A program made the position numbers and the translations under genes. A stretch of 64,000 nt of DNA from Clostridiales bacterium. GTDB lineage: Bacteria; Bacillota; Clostridia; Lachnospirales; Lachnospiraceae. The stretch covers positions 347,432 through 411,431 of the forward strand of contig DUNO01000048.1 in the NCBI GenBank assembly GCA_012839295.1. Direction: 5' to 3'. Within the stretch, counting starts at the first letter, position 1; each line of letters opens with the position of its first letter. Positions 7,334 through 17,298 of this stretch are shown here, piece by piece. The notes below the pieces were generated by a model, which did no database searches, was not told where the DNA came from, and saw only the letters and a list, made by a program, of their open reading frames with translations.

Positions 7334-9694
7334 ATGGAATTATTGCAGGATATTTTTCTCCAAATATTTAATATGGGTATTACGGCAAGCTATGTCATTC
7401 TTGCCCTCCTGCTCATCCGGCTTTGCATCAAAAGGGCTCCAAAGGTATTTTCCTACACCCTATGGGCGGTTGCCGGCTTCCGCCTGGTCTGCCCCATTTC
7501 CTTTTCTTCCGTTGTAAGCATCTTTAATTTGACCAGTGCAAAAAATGGAACCGGCGGAACACTTAACTATGTTTCATCAAATGCAGGCAATATAACTTCA
7601 AACAATGCAGCAATAACCTATGCGGTTAATACTATAAACAAACAGACCCAGTACATCCCAATACCTGCAACCTCCTTATCCCCCATGCAGATCCTCCTGT
7701 CGGCGGCAGCCTTGCTATGGATTGCCGGTATGATCCTTATTTTCACCTATAGTATCATTTCCTATTACAGATTGAGCCGCCGTATCAATAATTCAGTCCG
7801 GCTGAAGGATAATATTTACGAAAGCGATGCCATCCCCTCCCCCTTTGTCATGGGCATCCGAAAGCCCAGGATATACATCCCCTTCCATATGGAGGAGCCG
7901 GAACTAAGCTATGTCCTGCTGCATGAGAAGCACCATATCAGGCGCTTCGATTACCTGGTCAAGCCCTCTTCCTTCCTGCTGGCCATTGTATACTGGTATA
8001 ATCCCCTTGTCTGGCTGGCATACCTTTGCATGTGCAAGGACATGGAAATGAGCTGTGATGAGAAGGTTATCAAGGATATGGGTGTAGCCGTTAAGAAAGA
8101 TTACAGCATGTCCTTACTGGCCTTTGCCACAAACCACAGGCTTCCCAGGGTCAGCCCCTTGGCCTTTGGTGAAATCAGCATAAAAAGCAGGATCAAAAAT
8201 ATACTAAATTACAAAAAAACCAAGCTATGGATTACCATAGTAATTACCATTATCTGTCTTGTCACAGTAGCGACCTGCATTGCAAACCCGGCCGTAAAAT
8301 CAGTCCAGCCTGATACAAAGAAAGGAGCAGCGGCTGTGGATGATTCCGGTGCCTCAGAACTTGCCGGCCAGCTGTATGCAGCAAAAAATCCCTATATTGG
8401 GAACCCTTCCGCCAATGGGAAGTTGCTGGGAATCCTCGGTATCTGGGAACAGCTTGGAAACTTCACCCTTGAGCTGGAGACCTCAGAAAAGCCTTATGTC
8501 CTAAGAATGAACTTTGATCATGAGGTCTATGACCGGGATAATTTTGATAACGGAATGATCCGCTATGCAACCTTATTATTGGCTCTGATCGGGAATGCCG
8601 ACGAGATCCAATGGAGCTACACATATACAGAGGCCGGTGAGCCAGTGCTGATCACTGTCTACTGGGATTCCAGGAACCTGAAGGTCCTCGGCATTGACGA
8701 TATTAAAAGCTATGGGGAATCCGCCCCTAAGGTTCAGGAGCTTATTGACTTTATGGACAACCGCGGCTTTCGTACAGCCCTGGCATCTGCCTTCAATGTG
8801 ACGGATAACGGGGATGGCTCCCCCCAGGACGGCAATTATCTAATCATGAATGACCTTCTGGAACAAAGGGACTGGGGCAGCCTGGCACTGAAGGATTGGA
8901 AGGCCTATGACAATGCCATCATGGAAGAACCGGAAAGCGAAGGGGTTCTCAACGCCTATCTCATTTTTAACCTGGCCTATGGTGATGAAATCTATAAGCT
9001 GCAGGTATCCTATCTGAAAGCAGACCAAAGTATTGATCTTATCTATTTAACCAGGCCCTCGGATATGGAAACCATCCTATTATATTCGGCAGACCCAAAA
9101 TACCGCGTAGTCACAGATATTGAAGGATTCCTGAATACAAAGGTTGATATGGGGCAATATCTGACCTATGAGTTACCAGCTTCTATGATCAGCAGCCAGT
9201 ATAATGCTTCCTTGGGGAATGATGGCGGTAATTTATTTCTCCTTAACGGAGAAATGCCCGGGGAAGCCAAGCAGTCTCCGGTTGAATGGCAGGTTCCGAT
9301 TGAATGGTGTGCCCCGGGCGGTGTCCTGCTCCTCCCCTCAGATTCCGCTTCCCCCTATGTGAGCTTTGAAAATGGGAAGCTGGTTAACGGTACGCTCCGG
9401 AACAATCACACAATAACTCTTGGTGAGCCGGTTATTCTTAAAGAGCTTTCAGAGCAGGCGGTGCTGGTTAAGGTCCAGCATGACCTATACACGATTCCTG
9501 AGCTTGAAAATGCAAAGAAGGCAGGCAAGCCCATTCCTGTCCAGGAACAGACCAGCACAATGTATGAGATCTATTTTGCCAGGGAGGATGGGCGCACTGC
9601 TTATTGTATCTTCCTAAACGAGAAATACTTTACTTACGATGAAGCTATGGCGCTGGTAAACAGCGTGAGGTTCACAGACCAGGCGTTTAACTGA
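7334..9694 (+). CDS. BlaR1-like M56 membrane metallopeptidase with long C-terminal sensor
   Basis: A 786-residue protein. The N-terminal half has membrane helices (about 15-31, 41-64, 118-145, 207-228, 290-310) and the M56 zinc motif HEKHH (197-201) followed by WYNPLVW and EMSCDEKVI. The C-terminal 450 residues lie outside the cell and do not show the SxxK/SDN penicillin-binding motifs of true BlaR1, so the ligand is probably not, or not only, a beta-lactam. Cotranscribed with the BlaI-type repressor. No beta-lactamase or penicillin-binding protein gene lies next to it; the target operon may be elsewhere. Confidence 0.85.
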   Translation: MELLQDIFLQIFNMGITASYVILALLLIRLCIKRAPKVFSYTLWAVAGFRLVCPISFSSVVSIFNLTSAKNGTGGTLNYVSSNAGNITSNNAAITYAVNTINKQTQYIPIPATSLSPMQILLSAAALLWIAGMILIFTYSIISYYRLSRRINNSVRLKDNIYESDAIPSPFVMGIRKPRIYIPFHMEEPELSYVLLHEKHHIRRFDYLVKPSSFLLAIVYWYNPLVWLAYLCMCKDMEMSCDEKVIKDMGVAVKKDYSMSLLAFATNHRLPRVSPLAFGEISIKSRIKNILNYKKTKLWITIVITIICLVTVATCIANPAVKSVQPDTKKGAAAVDDSGASELAGQLYAAKNPYIGNPSANGKLLGILGIWEQLGNFTLELETSEKPYVLRMNFDHEVYDRDNFDNGMIRYATLLLALIGNADEIQWSYTYTEAGEPVLITVYWDSRNLKVLGIDDIKSYGESAPKVQELIDFMDNRGFRTALASAFNVTDNGDGSPQDGNYLIMNDLLEQRDWGSLALKDWKAYDNAIMEEPESEGVLNAYLIFNLAYGDEIYKLQVSYLKADQSIDLIYLTRPSDMETILLYSADPKYRVVTDIEGFLNTKVDMGQYLTYELPASMISSQYNASLGNDGGNLFLLNGEMPGEAKQSPVEWQVPIEWCAPGGVLLLPSDSASPYVSFENGKLVNGTLRNNHTITLGEPVILKELSEQAVLVKVQHDLYTIPELENAKKAGKPIPVQEQTSTMYEIYFAREDGRTAYCIFLNEKYFTYDEAMALVNSVRFTDQAFN

Positions 9695-9773
9695 GCTGAT
9701 ATTTAGCGAACGGGATACAACATGGAATGAGGGTATTGCAGAAAGAACATCCTAATATGATCTTCATTTCGCA

Positions 9774-12095
9774 CTACTTGCTTAATTTCAACATGATTTT
9801 ACCGGCGGCTCCATTATCCGGTGTCAGCACCGTATCATTTCCCTGAATCTCTGCCTGTGCGCCTGTAACTGATTGTGTCTTTGCATTCACCAACCGGATC
9901 GTGCAGGGCTTTCCTGCTTCAACCTCAAAGCTGATTGTATCGCCCTCCACAGCTGCCGTAAGCTGGACTTCCTTCCTCGTCCCTTTATAGACTATGCATT
10001 CCGCCCGATCCTTTAATTCATATGCCTGGAATTCCACATGATCCCCATAGTCATAGTCCGGTACATCATCCCGGCTGCCCTTTGCAATAATGGAGTTCTC
10101 CCTGGCGAAGATGGGCATCTGCAGATAATCGTAGGTCTTCTCATACCATTTTCCGCCAGTCAGCTGCTCCCCGGTCAGGTAATCCGTCCAGGTTCCCTCC
10201 GGGAGGTAGAAGCGCCCAATGCCCTTCTCGTTGAAAATCGGAGCTACCAGCAGGCTGTCGCCGAACATGTATTGGCGGTCAAGATAATGGCAGTTATAGT
10301 CCTCCGTAAATTCCATAACCATGCTGCGCATCATCGGAACGCCGGTCTGGGAGGTCTTTACTGCATTGGCGTAGATGTAAGGCATTAAGGACATCTTCAG
10401 CCTCGTGAAGAACCTTAGGGTATCCACTGCCTCCTCCCCATAATTCCAGGGTACACGGTAGGAGCTGCTGCCATGGAGGCGGCTATGGGTGGAGAGTAAG
10501 CCAAAGGCGGACCAGCGCTTGTATACATCCGGGGTGGAGGTATCTTCAAAACCTCCAATGTCATGGCTCCAGAAACCAAAGCCGCTGCTGGTTAAGGACA
10601 AGCCACCCCTCAGACTCTCTCCCATGGATTCATAATTGGCAGCGCAATCGCCTCCCCAATGAACCGGGAACTTCTGGCCTCCGGCGGTGGCGGAGCGTGC
10701 AAAAAGAACCGCTTCTCCCTTGCCCTTCTTCTCTTCAATTACCTGGTACACGGTCTTATTATAGAGATAGGAATAGAAATTGTGCATTTTCTCCGGATCT
10801 GCCCCGTTATGGTAAACCACATCCGTAGGAATCCTTTCGCCAAAATCGGTTTTGAAGCAGTCCACTCCCATGTCCATCAGCTCCTTCAGCTTACTGCCAT
10901 ACCACAGGCAAGCCTCCGGGTTCGTAAAGTCTACGACGGCCAGCCCTGGCTGCCACATATCCCATTGCCATACGTCACCGTTTTTCCGTTTTAAGAAATA
11001 TCCTTTTTCCGTACCCTCCTGAAAGAGGACGGAGCGCTGGCCTACATAGGGATTGATCCATACACACACCTTGATGCTTTTCTCATGGATCTTCTTAAGC
11101 ATCCCGGCGGGATCCGGAAATACATTGTTATCCCAACAAAAATCAGTCCAGTGGAACATTTTCATCCACAAGCAGTCGAAATGGAACACCTTCAAGGGAA
11201 TGCCCCTCTCCTGTATCCCGTCAATAAAGCTGAGGACTGTTTTTTCATCATAGTTGGTCACAAAGGAGGTGGACAGCCAGAGCCCAAAGGTCCATTCCGG
11301 CGGCAATGCCGGCTTCCCTGTAATGTCCGTATACCTCATTACCACTTCCTTCATGGTGGGACCGTTGACCAGAAAATAATCCAGGCTTTCCCCTGCTACG
11401 CTAAAGGAGGCCTTCGTCACGGCTTCCGAACCAATTTCAAAGGAAACCCTTTCCGTATGGTTAACAAATACCCCATAGCCCCGGTTTGACAAATAAAAAG
11501 GAATATTCTTATAGGACTGTTCCGTTCCTGTTCCGCCATCCTCATTCCAGATATCAATGGATTGTCCATTCTTAACAAAGGGCGTAAAGCGTTCCCCCAA
11601 GCCATAGACCAGCTCCCCCACCGACAGTCCCAGCTGCTGGCGCATATAGGAATTGTCCGTATCGTAGCTGTAATAGGTGCCCTTCCAATCCGTTTTCACA
11701 TAGGACAAATCCCTGCCTCCGCTTTTTGTCAGCAGCTCTCCATCCCTTTCATAGCGCATGGACCAGCTCTCCTTATTGATGACCAGCCTCAGCTGTCCGC
11801 TATATACGGTCAGGCTCTTCTCGTCCTCCTCCACCTCCAGCGGGGAAGGCTCCGGGAGATTAAGCTCAAACCTGGTCTTCCGGTCTTCCTTCACGCCCAT
11901 ATAGTGGCAGGTCTGAACCCGGATTACCTCCGGCATCGGTGCCGTTATCCTGATCGTGAGCACTGCTCCGTCAAACCGTCTCGTAGGGGCAATAATTACA
12001 ACTTCCTCCCTTGACCTTTCAATTTCATGGATCCCGGCCGGGCTAAATACCTCATGGCCTTCCTTCAGTAACCATGCACCATTTTGAAACCTCAT
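9774..12095 (-). CDS. yicI: Alpha-xylosidase, GH31 (YicI type)
   Basis: A 773-residue GH31 enzyme collinear with E. coli YicI. The nucleophile region KTDFGE puts Asp417 in the catalytic position and HWGGDCAA puts the acid/base at Asp483, close to YicI Asp416/Asp482. Other YicI landmarks are LWLSTSF (273-279), KVFHFDCLWM and GLLSTHSRLHGSSSYRVPW. It removes alpha-linked xylose from xyloglucan or isoprimeverose in the cytoplasm. Start ATG at 12095 follows AAGGAGG. It lies 37 nt after an AraC-type gene on the same strand, probably one transcript. Confidence 0.95.
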   Translation of the reverse strand: MRFQNGAWLLKEGHEVFSPAGIHEIERSREEVVIIAPTRRFDGAVLTIRITAPMPEVIRVQTCHYMGVKEDRKTRFELNLPEPSPLEVEEDEKSLTVYSGQLRLVINKESWSMRYERDGELLTKSGGRDLSYVKTDWKGTYYSYDTDNSYMRQQLGLSVGELVYGLGERFTPFVKNGQSIDIWNEDGGTGTEQSYKNIPFYLSNRGYGVFVNHTERVSFEIGSEAVTKASFSVAGESLDYFLVNGPTMKEVVMRYTDITGKPALPPEWTFGLWLSTSFVTNYDEKTVLSFIDGIQERGIPLKVFHFDCLWMKMFHWTDFCWDNNVFPDPAGMLKKIHEKSIKVCVWINPYVGQRSVLFQEGTEKGYFLKRKNGDVWQWDMWQPGLAVVDFTNPEACLWYGSKLKELMDMGVDCFKTDFGERIPTDVVYHNGADPEKMHNFYSYLYNKTVYQVIEEKKGKGEAVLFARSATAGGQKFPVHWGGDCAANYESMGESLRGGLSLTSSGFGFWSHDIGGFEDTSTPDVYKRWSAFGLLSTHSRLHGSSSYRVPWNYGEEAVDTLRFFTRLKMSLMPYIYANAVKTSQTGVPMMRSMVMEFTEDYNCHYLDRQYMFGDSLLVAPIFNEKGIGRFYLPEGTWTDYLTGEQLTGGKWYEKTYDYLQMPIFARENSIIAKGSRDDVPDYDYGDHVEFQAYELKDRAECIVYKGTRKEVQLTAAVEGDTISFEVEAGKPCTIRLVNAKTQSVTGAQAEIQGNDTVLTPDNGAAGKIMLKLSK

Positions 12096-12132
12096 CCTGT
12101 TTTCCTCCTTAATATTTTAAATCATGGTATGG

Positions 12133-13005
12133 TTATACCGGTTCCCTCACTGTATCCGAATGGATATGCTCCCTCATTTGTCCGGGCGTACATTGGAACC
12201 GGTTGTAAAATAGCTTCCGGAACAGCTTATAATTCTTAAAGCCGTGACGCTGCAGAATCCGGTATAGCGGCAGATCCGTATCCGTCAGGTCCCGGTAAAT
12301 ATGGGATAACCTGATCTCATTTAGGTACTCCAGGTAAGTGATTCCCATGCACTTTTTAAAGTACCGGCAGAAATACTCCGGCTGCAGGTAGATAACTCCG
12401 GCAATCTCTGCAAGGGAAATCTCCCTGGCATAATGCATCTCAGTATAATCCATGATTTCTCCCAGCCGGCTCCTGTCCTTATCTGTATCCAATACCTCGC
12501 CGGTGCCTGCACGGTTGCTCCTAAAATCATGGTACAGCCGGTACAAAAGCTCATAGACAAGGCTATGGAAACGGAATGCATATCCTTCTTCCTTTTTATC
12601 CAGGGTCTCCTTCATGCCCAGGATGATTCTTTTTAATTTCATAAGGCTTTTGCTGACCCTTTCGTCACTTGTCTGCAGGGGTACCTCAAAAAAGGCTTTT
12701 TCCGAACCGGGAAGGTGGCGTTCCAGAACCTTTAAGGGGATTTGGAGCAATATGCTCCGGTTTCCGTTCATGTTCCTGGAGGAATGCACTACATTTGCGT
12801 TGACCACCATGCATTGCCCTGCCTGTGGGGAAATGATTCGCTGGTCGAGGAAAAAATCCGCATCCCCCTCCAGGAAGTAAATAATCTCTACGGATTCATG
12901 CCAATGCTTCGTCACGTAGCTTCTGGGATCATGGCGGACAAAAAATGCAATATCCATGTCTTCATTTGTTAATATAGGCTCATGCCGGTATTCCTGATTA
13001 TCCAT
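12133..13005 (-). CDS. AraC-family regulator of the alpha-xylosidase gene
   Basis: A 290-residue regulator with an N-terminal cupin (HWHESVEIIYFLEGDADFFL) and two C-terminal helix-turn-helix units (ISLAEIAGVIYLQPEYFCRYFKKCMGITYLEYL and the PLYRILQRHGFKNYKLFRKLF segment). I set the start at the ATG at 13005 because GGAGG precedes it; the longer frame from 13041 adds 12 residues without a ribosome site. Its position directly upstream of yicI on the same strand suggests local sugar-dependent activation. Confidence 0.88.
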   Translation of the reverse strand: MDNQEYRHEPILTNEDMDIAFFVRHDPRSYVTKHWHESVEIIYFLEGDADFFLDQRIISPQAGQCMVVNANVVHSSRNMNGNRSILLQIPLKVLERHLPGSEKAFFEVPLQTSDERVSKSLMKLKRIILGMKETLDKKEEGYAFRFHSLVYELLYRLYHDFRSNRAGTGEVLDTDKDRSRLGEIMDYTEMHYAREISLAEIAGVIYLQPEYFCRYFKKCMGITYLEYLNEIRLSHIYRDLTDTDLPLYRILQRHGFKNYKLFRKLFYNRFQCTPGQMREHIHSDTVREPV

Positions 13006-13122
13006 AAGAACCTCCATATATCTGATTAAATTATAAGCCACAGCAAGAAGAAGGGCAACGGTCAGGATAATATTGACCTATATAAAGTCAAGATAGGACT
13101 TGGTGGCATAATTAAAAAATGA

Positions 13123-13155
13123 CTGCAGTTGTCATATGCTTTACAACAACTGCAG
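13123..13155 (-). terminator. Terminator of nrdDG
   Basis: CTGCAGTTGT (13123-13132) pairs with ACAACTGCAG (13146-13155). On the minus strand the hairpin is followed by TCATTTTTTAATT. It lies 45 nt downstream of the nrdG stop. Confidence 0.8.
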
Positions 13156-13199
13156 CCACATATTCTATTTGCTTCCTCTGCTTTACAGATCCCTCTGCT

Positions 13200-13721
13200 T
13201 CACAGCTTCAACAGCTGGACAGTCCCGCTCTCCAGCGAGGCCTTCACATCAATGATACGCTGATTTGATGAGCCACGGAACTGCAGGCTGATATCCTTTA
13301 ATTCCTCTACAAACTCACCGTCCACCAAGACATCAATGTTGCTTAGCAGCTCCTTCGTGCATTCGCAGTTTGCACGGCTATCTCCCAGCAAGTCACTTTC
13401 AAAGGTATATCCCGTATAGCACCAGATATCCTTCTTCGGAAACAGGCTTTTGACCCTTTTGACAAAGGGCAGGAGCACCCGTTGGTTCCGGGGCTCCATC
13501 GGCTCCCCGCCCAAAAGCGATAAGCCGTTGATATATTCATGGGAAAGGGCATCTATCAGCTCCTGCTCCGTTTCTTCCGTAAAGGGCTTGCCATACTTAA
13601 AATCCCAGGTCTCACTGTTAAAGCACCCCTTACAATGGTGGGTACAGCCCGAGACAAACAGGGAGACCCTTACTCCCAGGCCATTTGCGATATCCGTCTT
13701 TTTGATCGTTCCATAATTCAT
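13200..13721 (-). CDS. nrdG: Anaerobic ribonucleotide reductase-activating protein
   Basis: A 173-residue radical SAM activase. The iron-sulfur motif CTHHCKGC gives Cys26, Cys30 and Cys33. The protein generates the glycyl radical on NrdD using S-adenosylmethionine. The start at 13721 (MNYGTIKK) lies one base after the nrdD stop, so translation is probably coupled; a longer frame from 13796 runs inside nrdD and is unlikely. Confidence 0.95.
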   Translation of the reverse strand: MNYGTIKKTDIANGLGVRVSLFVSGCTHHCKGCFNSETWDFKYGKPFTEETEQELIDALSHEYINGLSLLGGEPMEPRNQRVLLPFVKRVKSLFPKKDIWCYTGYTFESDLLGDSRANCECTKELLSNIDVLVDGEFVEELKDISLQFRGSSNQRIIDVKASLESGTVQLLKL

Positions 13722-13722
13722 A

Positions 13723-15888
13723 TTATAAATGAAGCACCCTTTCCTTAATCTCCTGGGTTCTTCCCTGGTTCCAGAACTGAGTACCGATATAGCCACAGGT
13801 CCTGCGCGCTACATTCATCTTATTCTCGTCCCTGTTACCGCATTTGGGGCATTCCCAGACAAGCTTCTTATGCTCATCCGTAATGATCTGTATCTCACCG
13901 TCAAAGCCGCACTCCTGGCAACAGTCGCTCTTTGTGTTAAGCTCCGCATACATGATATTGTCATAGATAAAGCGGATTACCTGAAGGACTGCCGGGATAT
14001 TATTCTGCATATTCGGTACCTCTACGTAGCTTACAGCTCCGCCGGTGGAAAGTGATTGGAACCCGGATTCAAATTTCAACTTTGAGAAAGCGTCAATATC
14101 CTCTGAAACATGGACATGGTAGCTGTTTGTGATGTAGCTCTTATCCGTAACTCCCTTGATGATGCCAAAGCGCTTCTGCAGGCTCTTTGCAAATTTATAG
14201 GTCGTGCTCTCAATGGGAGAGCCATAGATGCCAAATCCAATCGTAGTTTCCGCCTTCCATTTGTCACAGGCGATGTTCATATATTTCATGACATCAAGGG
14301 CAAAGGAGGTGGCCTCCGGATCCGTATGGGATTTTCCCGTCATGTATTTCGTACACTCATACAGGCCTGCATATCCAAGGGAAATGGTAGAGTAACCACC
14401 ATACAGCAGCTTGTCTATGGTTTCTCCCTTCTCAAGCCGCGCCAGTGCGCCGTGCTGCCACAGGATGGGAGCCGCATCCGATAAGGTTCCCTTCAGACGC
14501 TTGTGGCGGATCATAAGAGCCCTGTAGCAAAGCTCCAGCCTTTCGTCAAATATTTCCCAGAACTTCTTCATATCCCCGCCGGAGGACAGTGCCACATCCA
14601 CCAAATTAAGGGTGACAACTCCCTGGTTGAAGCGGCCGTAGAATTTATAATTGCCCTGCTCATCCTTCCAGGGGCTTAGGGCGCTCCGGCAGCCCATGAC
14701 AGGGAAGCAGTTTCCTTCCTTAAGCTCCTTCATCTTCTTCTCTGAGATATAGTCGGGCACCAGCCTCTTGGTGGTGCACTTTGCTGCAAGCTCCGTCAGG
14801 TAATAGTACTTCGAGCCCTCTGTCACATTATCCTCTTCCAGGACATAGATCAGCTTAGGGAATGCGGGAGTAACCCAGATCCCGGCTTCATTCTTCACGC
14901 CCTGGATGCGCTGCTTCAAGGTTTCCTCGATGATCAGGGCCAGATCCTCCTTTTCCTGCTCATTCTTCGCCTCATTCAGGTACATGAAGGCTGTGAGGAA
15001 GGGAGCCTGTCCATTGGTGGTCATGAGGGTGATAACCTGGTATTGGATAGTCTGGACGCCCTTGTTGACCTCCTTGCGGAGCCTTTTTTCCACAATCTTC
15101 TGGATCAGCTCCGGGGATGCGTCTGAGCCAAGGATCTCTACCTCATCCATGACCTCCGCATGGATTTTTTTTCTGGATATCTGTACAAAGGGAGCCAGAT
15201 GTGCCAGGCTGATACTCTGTCCGCCGTATTGGTTGCTGGCTACCTGGGCAATAATCTGGGTCGCAATATTGCAGGCAGTGGAAAAGCTGTGGGGCTTCTC
15301 GATCCTGGTCTCGCTGATCACTGTGCCGTTCTGGAGCATGTCCTCCAGATTGACCAGGTCACAGTTGTGCATATGCTGTGCAAAATAATCCGTATCATGG
15401 AAATGGATAATCCCCTCCTGATCCGCCTCCACAATATCCGAGGGCAGGAGCAGCCTCCTGGTGATATCCTTGCTTACCTCACCGGCCATATAGTCACGCT
15501 GAACGCTGTTGATGGTTGGGTTTTTATTTGAGTTTTCCTGCTTTACGTCCTCATTGTTTCCCTCCAGCAAGGAAAGGATCCGGTTGTCCGTAGTATTGGC
15601 CTTGCGTATCAGGGAACGCTGATAGCGGTACCGGACATATCTCTTTGCCAGGTCAAAGGATCCGGTAGACATAATCTGATCTTCTACCATATCCTGGATC
15701 TCTTCTACGGATACGGCCCTGTTTAATTTACGGCATTTGTACTCCACGTAATCCGCAATACTGGTGATCTGCTCCTCGCTGAGCATACTTTTCTCACCTG
15801 ATTCATTCGCTTTTCTTACGGCTGCAATAATCTTATTTATGTCGAAAGCCTCTTCTGCGCCATTTCTCTTAATTGTTTTCATGCCCAT
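13723..15888 (-). CDS. nrdD: Anaerobic ribonucleoside-triphosphate reductase
   Basis: A full-length 721-residue class III reductase. An N-terminal ATP-cone occupies about residues 3-90, the catalytic barrel follows, four Cys near the C terminus (CCQECG, CPKCG) form the zinc site, and RRTCGYIGTQ near residue 695 carries the glycyl radical (Gly699). It makes deoxynucleotides without oxygen. It forms an operon with nrdG and has an NrdR box upstream. Confidence 0.97.
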   Translation of the reverse strand: MGMKTIKRNGAEEAFDINKIIAAVRKANESGEKSMLSEEQITSIADYVEYKCRKLNRAVSVEEIQDMVEDQIMSTGSFDLAKRYVRYRYQRSLIRKANTTDNRILSLLEGNNEDVKQENSNKNPTINSVQRDYMAGEVSKDITRRLLLPSDIVEADQEGIIHFHDTDYFAQHMHNCDLVNLEDMLQNGTVISETRIEKPHSFSTACNIATQIIAQVASNQYGGQSISLAHLAPFVQISRKKIHAEVMDEVEILGSDASPELIQKIVEKRLRKEVNKGVQTIQYQVITLMTTNGQAPFLTAFMYLNEAKNEQEKEDLALIIEETLKQRIQGVKNEAGIWVTPAFPKLIYVLEEDNVTEGSKYYYLTELAAKCTTKRLVPDYISEKKMKELKEGNCFPVMGCRSALSPWKDEQGNYKFYGRFNQGVVTLNLVDVALSSGGDMKKFWEIFDERLELCYRALMIRHKRLKGTLSDAAPILWQHGALARLEKGETIDKLLYGGYSTISLGYAGLYECTKYMTGKSHTDPEATSFALDVMKYMNIACDKWKAETTIGFGIYGSPIESTTYKFAKSLQKRFGIIKGVTDKSYITNSYHVHVSEDIDAFSKLKFESGFQSLSTGGAVSYVEVPNMQNNIPAVLQVIRFIYDNIMYAELNTKSDCCQECGFDGEIQIITDEHKKLVWECPKCGNRDENKMNVARRTCGYIGTQFWNQGRTQEIKERVLHL

Positions 15889-15976
15889 TCTCCTCCACTA
15901 CTCTTTGTTTGAGATTTCATTATATAGCAGAAGTAGGAAAAAAGCAATGGCCTAAAGACCCATTTTTTTAAAATAT

Positions 15977-15992
15977 ATACAATATATAGTGG
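15977..15992 (-). promoter_or_regulatory. NrdR box upstream of nrdD
   Basis: The 16-mer ATACAATATATAGTGG matches the NrdR consensus acaCwATATATwGtgt at 14 positions. It lies 89 nt upstream of the nrdD start. NrdR boxes usually come in pairs; only a weak second candidate (around 15918-15931) was seen. Confidence 0.6.
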
Positions 15993-16037
15993 TCTTAGTT
16001 TTCAAGGACACAGCATAGAGTAATCCCATCATTTTTC

Positions 16038-16301
16038 TCAGGTTTTGTGCCGGGCGCTGCAGTCTGCCCTTGTTTCGGCAACTATATCTTTGATTTTTTC
16101 CGCATATTCTATTGTTAATTCCTCCGCCAGGTATTCATCACTTCTGCAATGCATATCTGAAATTCCTTCGCTCATTTCCGTATATACAAAGGATTGATAG
16201 AAAAAATCCATTGCTTCCCTTAATGAAATACCTTTTCTCCGTGCGAAAGCCGCTATAACTCTCGCATATTTCCGCTGTAATAATGTCTTGTTTGCGTTCA
16301 T
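16038..16301 (-). CDS. DUF3791-type small protein
   Basis: An 87-residue protein with LLQRKYARVIAAFARRKG, REAMDFFYQS and SEGISDMHCRSDEYLAEEL, the signature of the small helical proteins found beside DUF3990 genes. Its ATG overlaps the stop of the DUF3990 frame by four bases. Function unknown; in such cassettes the small helical proteins could neutralise or escort the DUF3990 partner. That is inference. Confidence 0.7.
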   Translation of the reverse strand: MNANKTLLQRKYARVIAAFARRKGISLREAMDFFYQSFVYTEMSEGISDMHCRSDEYLAEELTIEYAEKIKDIVAETRADCSARHKT

Positions 16302-16776
16302 GATATCATCTCACTTCCTATGAACTTCAGATAATTGTCAATCACTTCCTGAGAACAGAAACACACCTGTAGGTTAGGTTTTTGATACTTTAAGCGTTCA
16401 ATTGCTACAGACTTATCAATTAGTCCGTCAAAGAAAAGCTCTATTGTATCAAATACCCTATCATTGGCAACACCGCCTATTACAACATCATACTTTCCTA
16501 TATTTCTACCGCTTCTACAAGCAGCTATGTAATCAAGCCACTCCTCAGTATATCCGCCAAAATCTTTGACAGATATATTATTTTTCATCATTCCTTCGTC
16601 CAACTGATAAGTTGATATGATACCTCTACCTTGCTTACGCACGAATCTCTCCGCCCATTTTATTGCCTGCTCTTTGGCTGGAGTTGTATAAATCCCTTTC
16701 CAAAATCTACATTCTCCCTGGAATTGTGTATATTCGGTTTCTCAACCACCAGATAGGAGCCATGATATAAAACCAC
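16298..16776 (-). pseudogene. DUF3990 protein gene, frameshifted
   Basis: Two frames together give one DUF3990 protein. The first opens with GTG at 16776, overlapping the upstream stop, and reads VVLYHGSYLVVEKP...GKGF. The second continues YTTPAKEQAIKWAERFVRKQ through YDVVIGGVANDRV to the stop at 16298. One T is missing from a T run near 16690 and breaks the frame. DUF3990 has the LYHGS and GFYTTP-QA--WA blocks reminiscent of ADP-ribosyltransferase folds. It could be a real inactivation or a sequencing error in a homopolymer. Confidence 0.75.
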
Positions 16777-17009
16777 TATAGCACCCCCTCTGCCCGCAGG
16801 CATTCCATTATGTCATTTATGACGTAGTCTTTACTCTGAGTATGCAGGACATCATAATATGGTATAATATAGCCATTTAACAGCTGACTTTTTTGCGTTA
16901 ATATTTTATATACTTCGTCGCCTTTTATCCCAAGCTTTTCTGCAATGCTTTCAATACAAAAAACCGAAAATTCCATTTGCCTCTCGCTGATATCCTTTTC
17001 CAGACTCAT
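16776..17009 (-). CDS. DUF3791-type small protein (first gene of the cassette)
   Basis: A 77-residue protein: FSVFCIESIAEKLGIKGDEVYKIL, then LLNGYIIPYYDVLHTQSKDYVINDIMECLRAEGVL. This pattern is that of DUF3791 proteins paired with DUF3990. The stop codon overlaps the GTG of the DUF3990 frame by one base, so all three small genes form one tight transcript reading 17009 to 16038. Confidence 0.65.
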   Translation of the reverse strand: MSLEKDISERQMEFSVFCIESIAEKLGIKGDEVYKILTQKSQLLNGYIIPYYDVLHTQSKDYVINDIMECLRAEGVL

Positions 17010-17242
17010 TTTTTTTTCAGATATTGCCGGACCAGTAAGATTTTTTTCATGCCCCTATTATCTGTTCCGTTCAAATCACTCATTCAAACCCCTCCTAAAA
17101 GTTCCTTTCAATTAAGATCTTTCCCAGATAATGTTTTATATTTCTGATGTCATTATAGCAGAATCATTATCTTTTGAGTAGCTTTATCCAAAATAATTAA
17201 AGCCATGAGATATGATATGTGGCACAAATACAATTTAAAAAG

Positions 17243-17298
17243 TCTGCAACGCATATCTGAAATTGCTTCGCTCATTTCTGCATATACAGAAGTTTTCC
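17243..17298 (-). pseudogene. Fragment of a second DUF3791-type gene
   Basis: This stretch is nearly the same at nucleotide level as about 16144-16200, the SEGISDMHCR part of the 87-residue gene, here reading SVYAEMSEAISDMRCR. Homology stops on both sides. It is a decayed duplicate left in the 17.0-18.3 kb island. Confidence 0.65.

Noticed and set aside
7334..9694. Calling this a true beta-lactam receptor BlaR1
   Set aside because: The peptidase half fits, but the extracellular part lacks visible SxxK and KTG motifs and no beta-lactamase gene is nearby.
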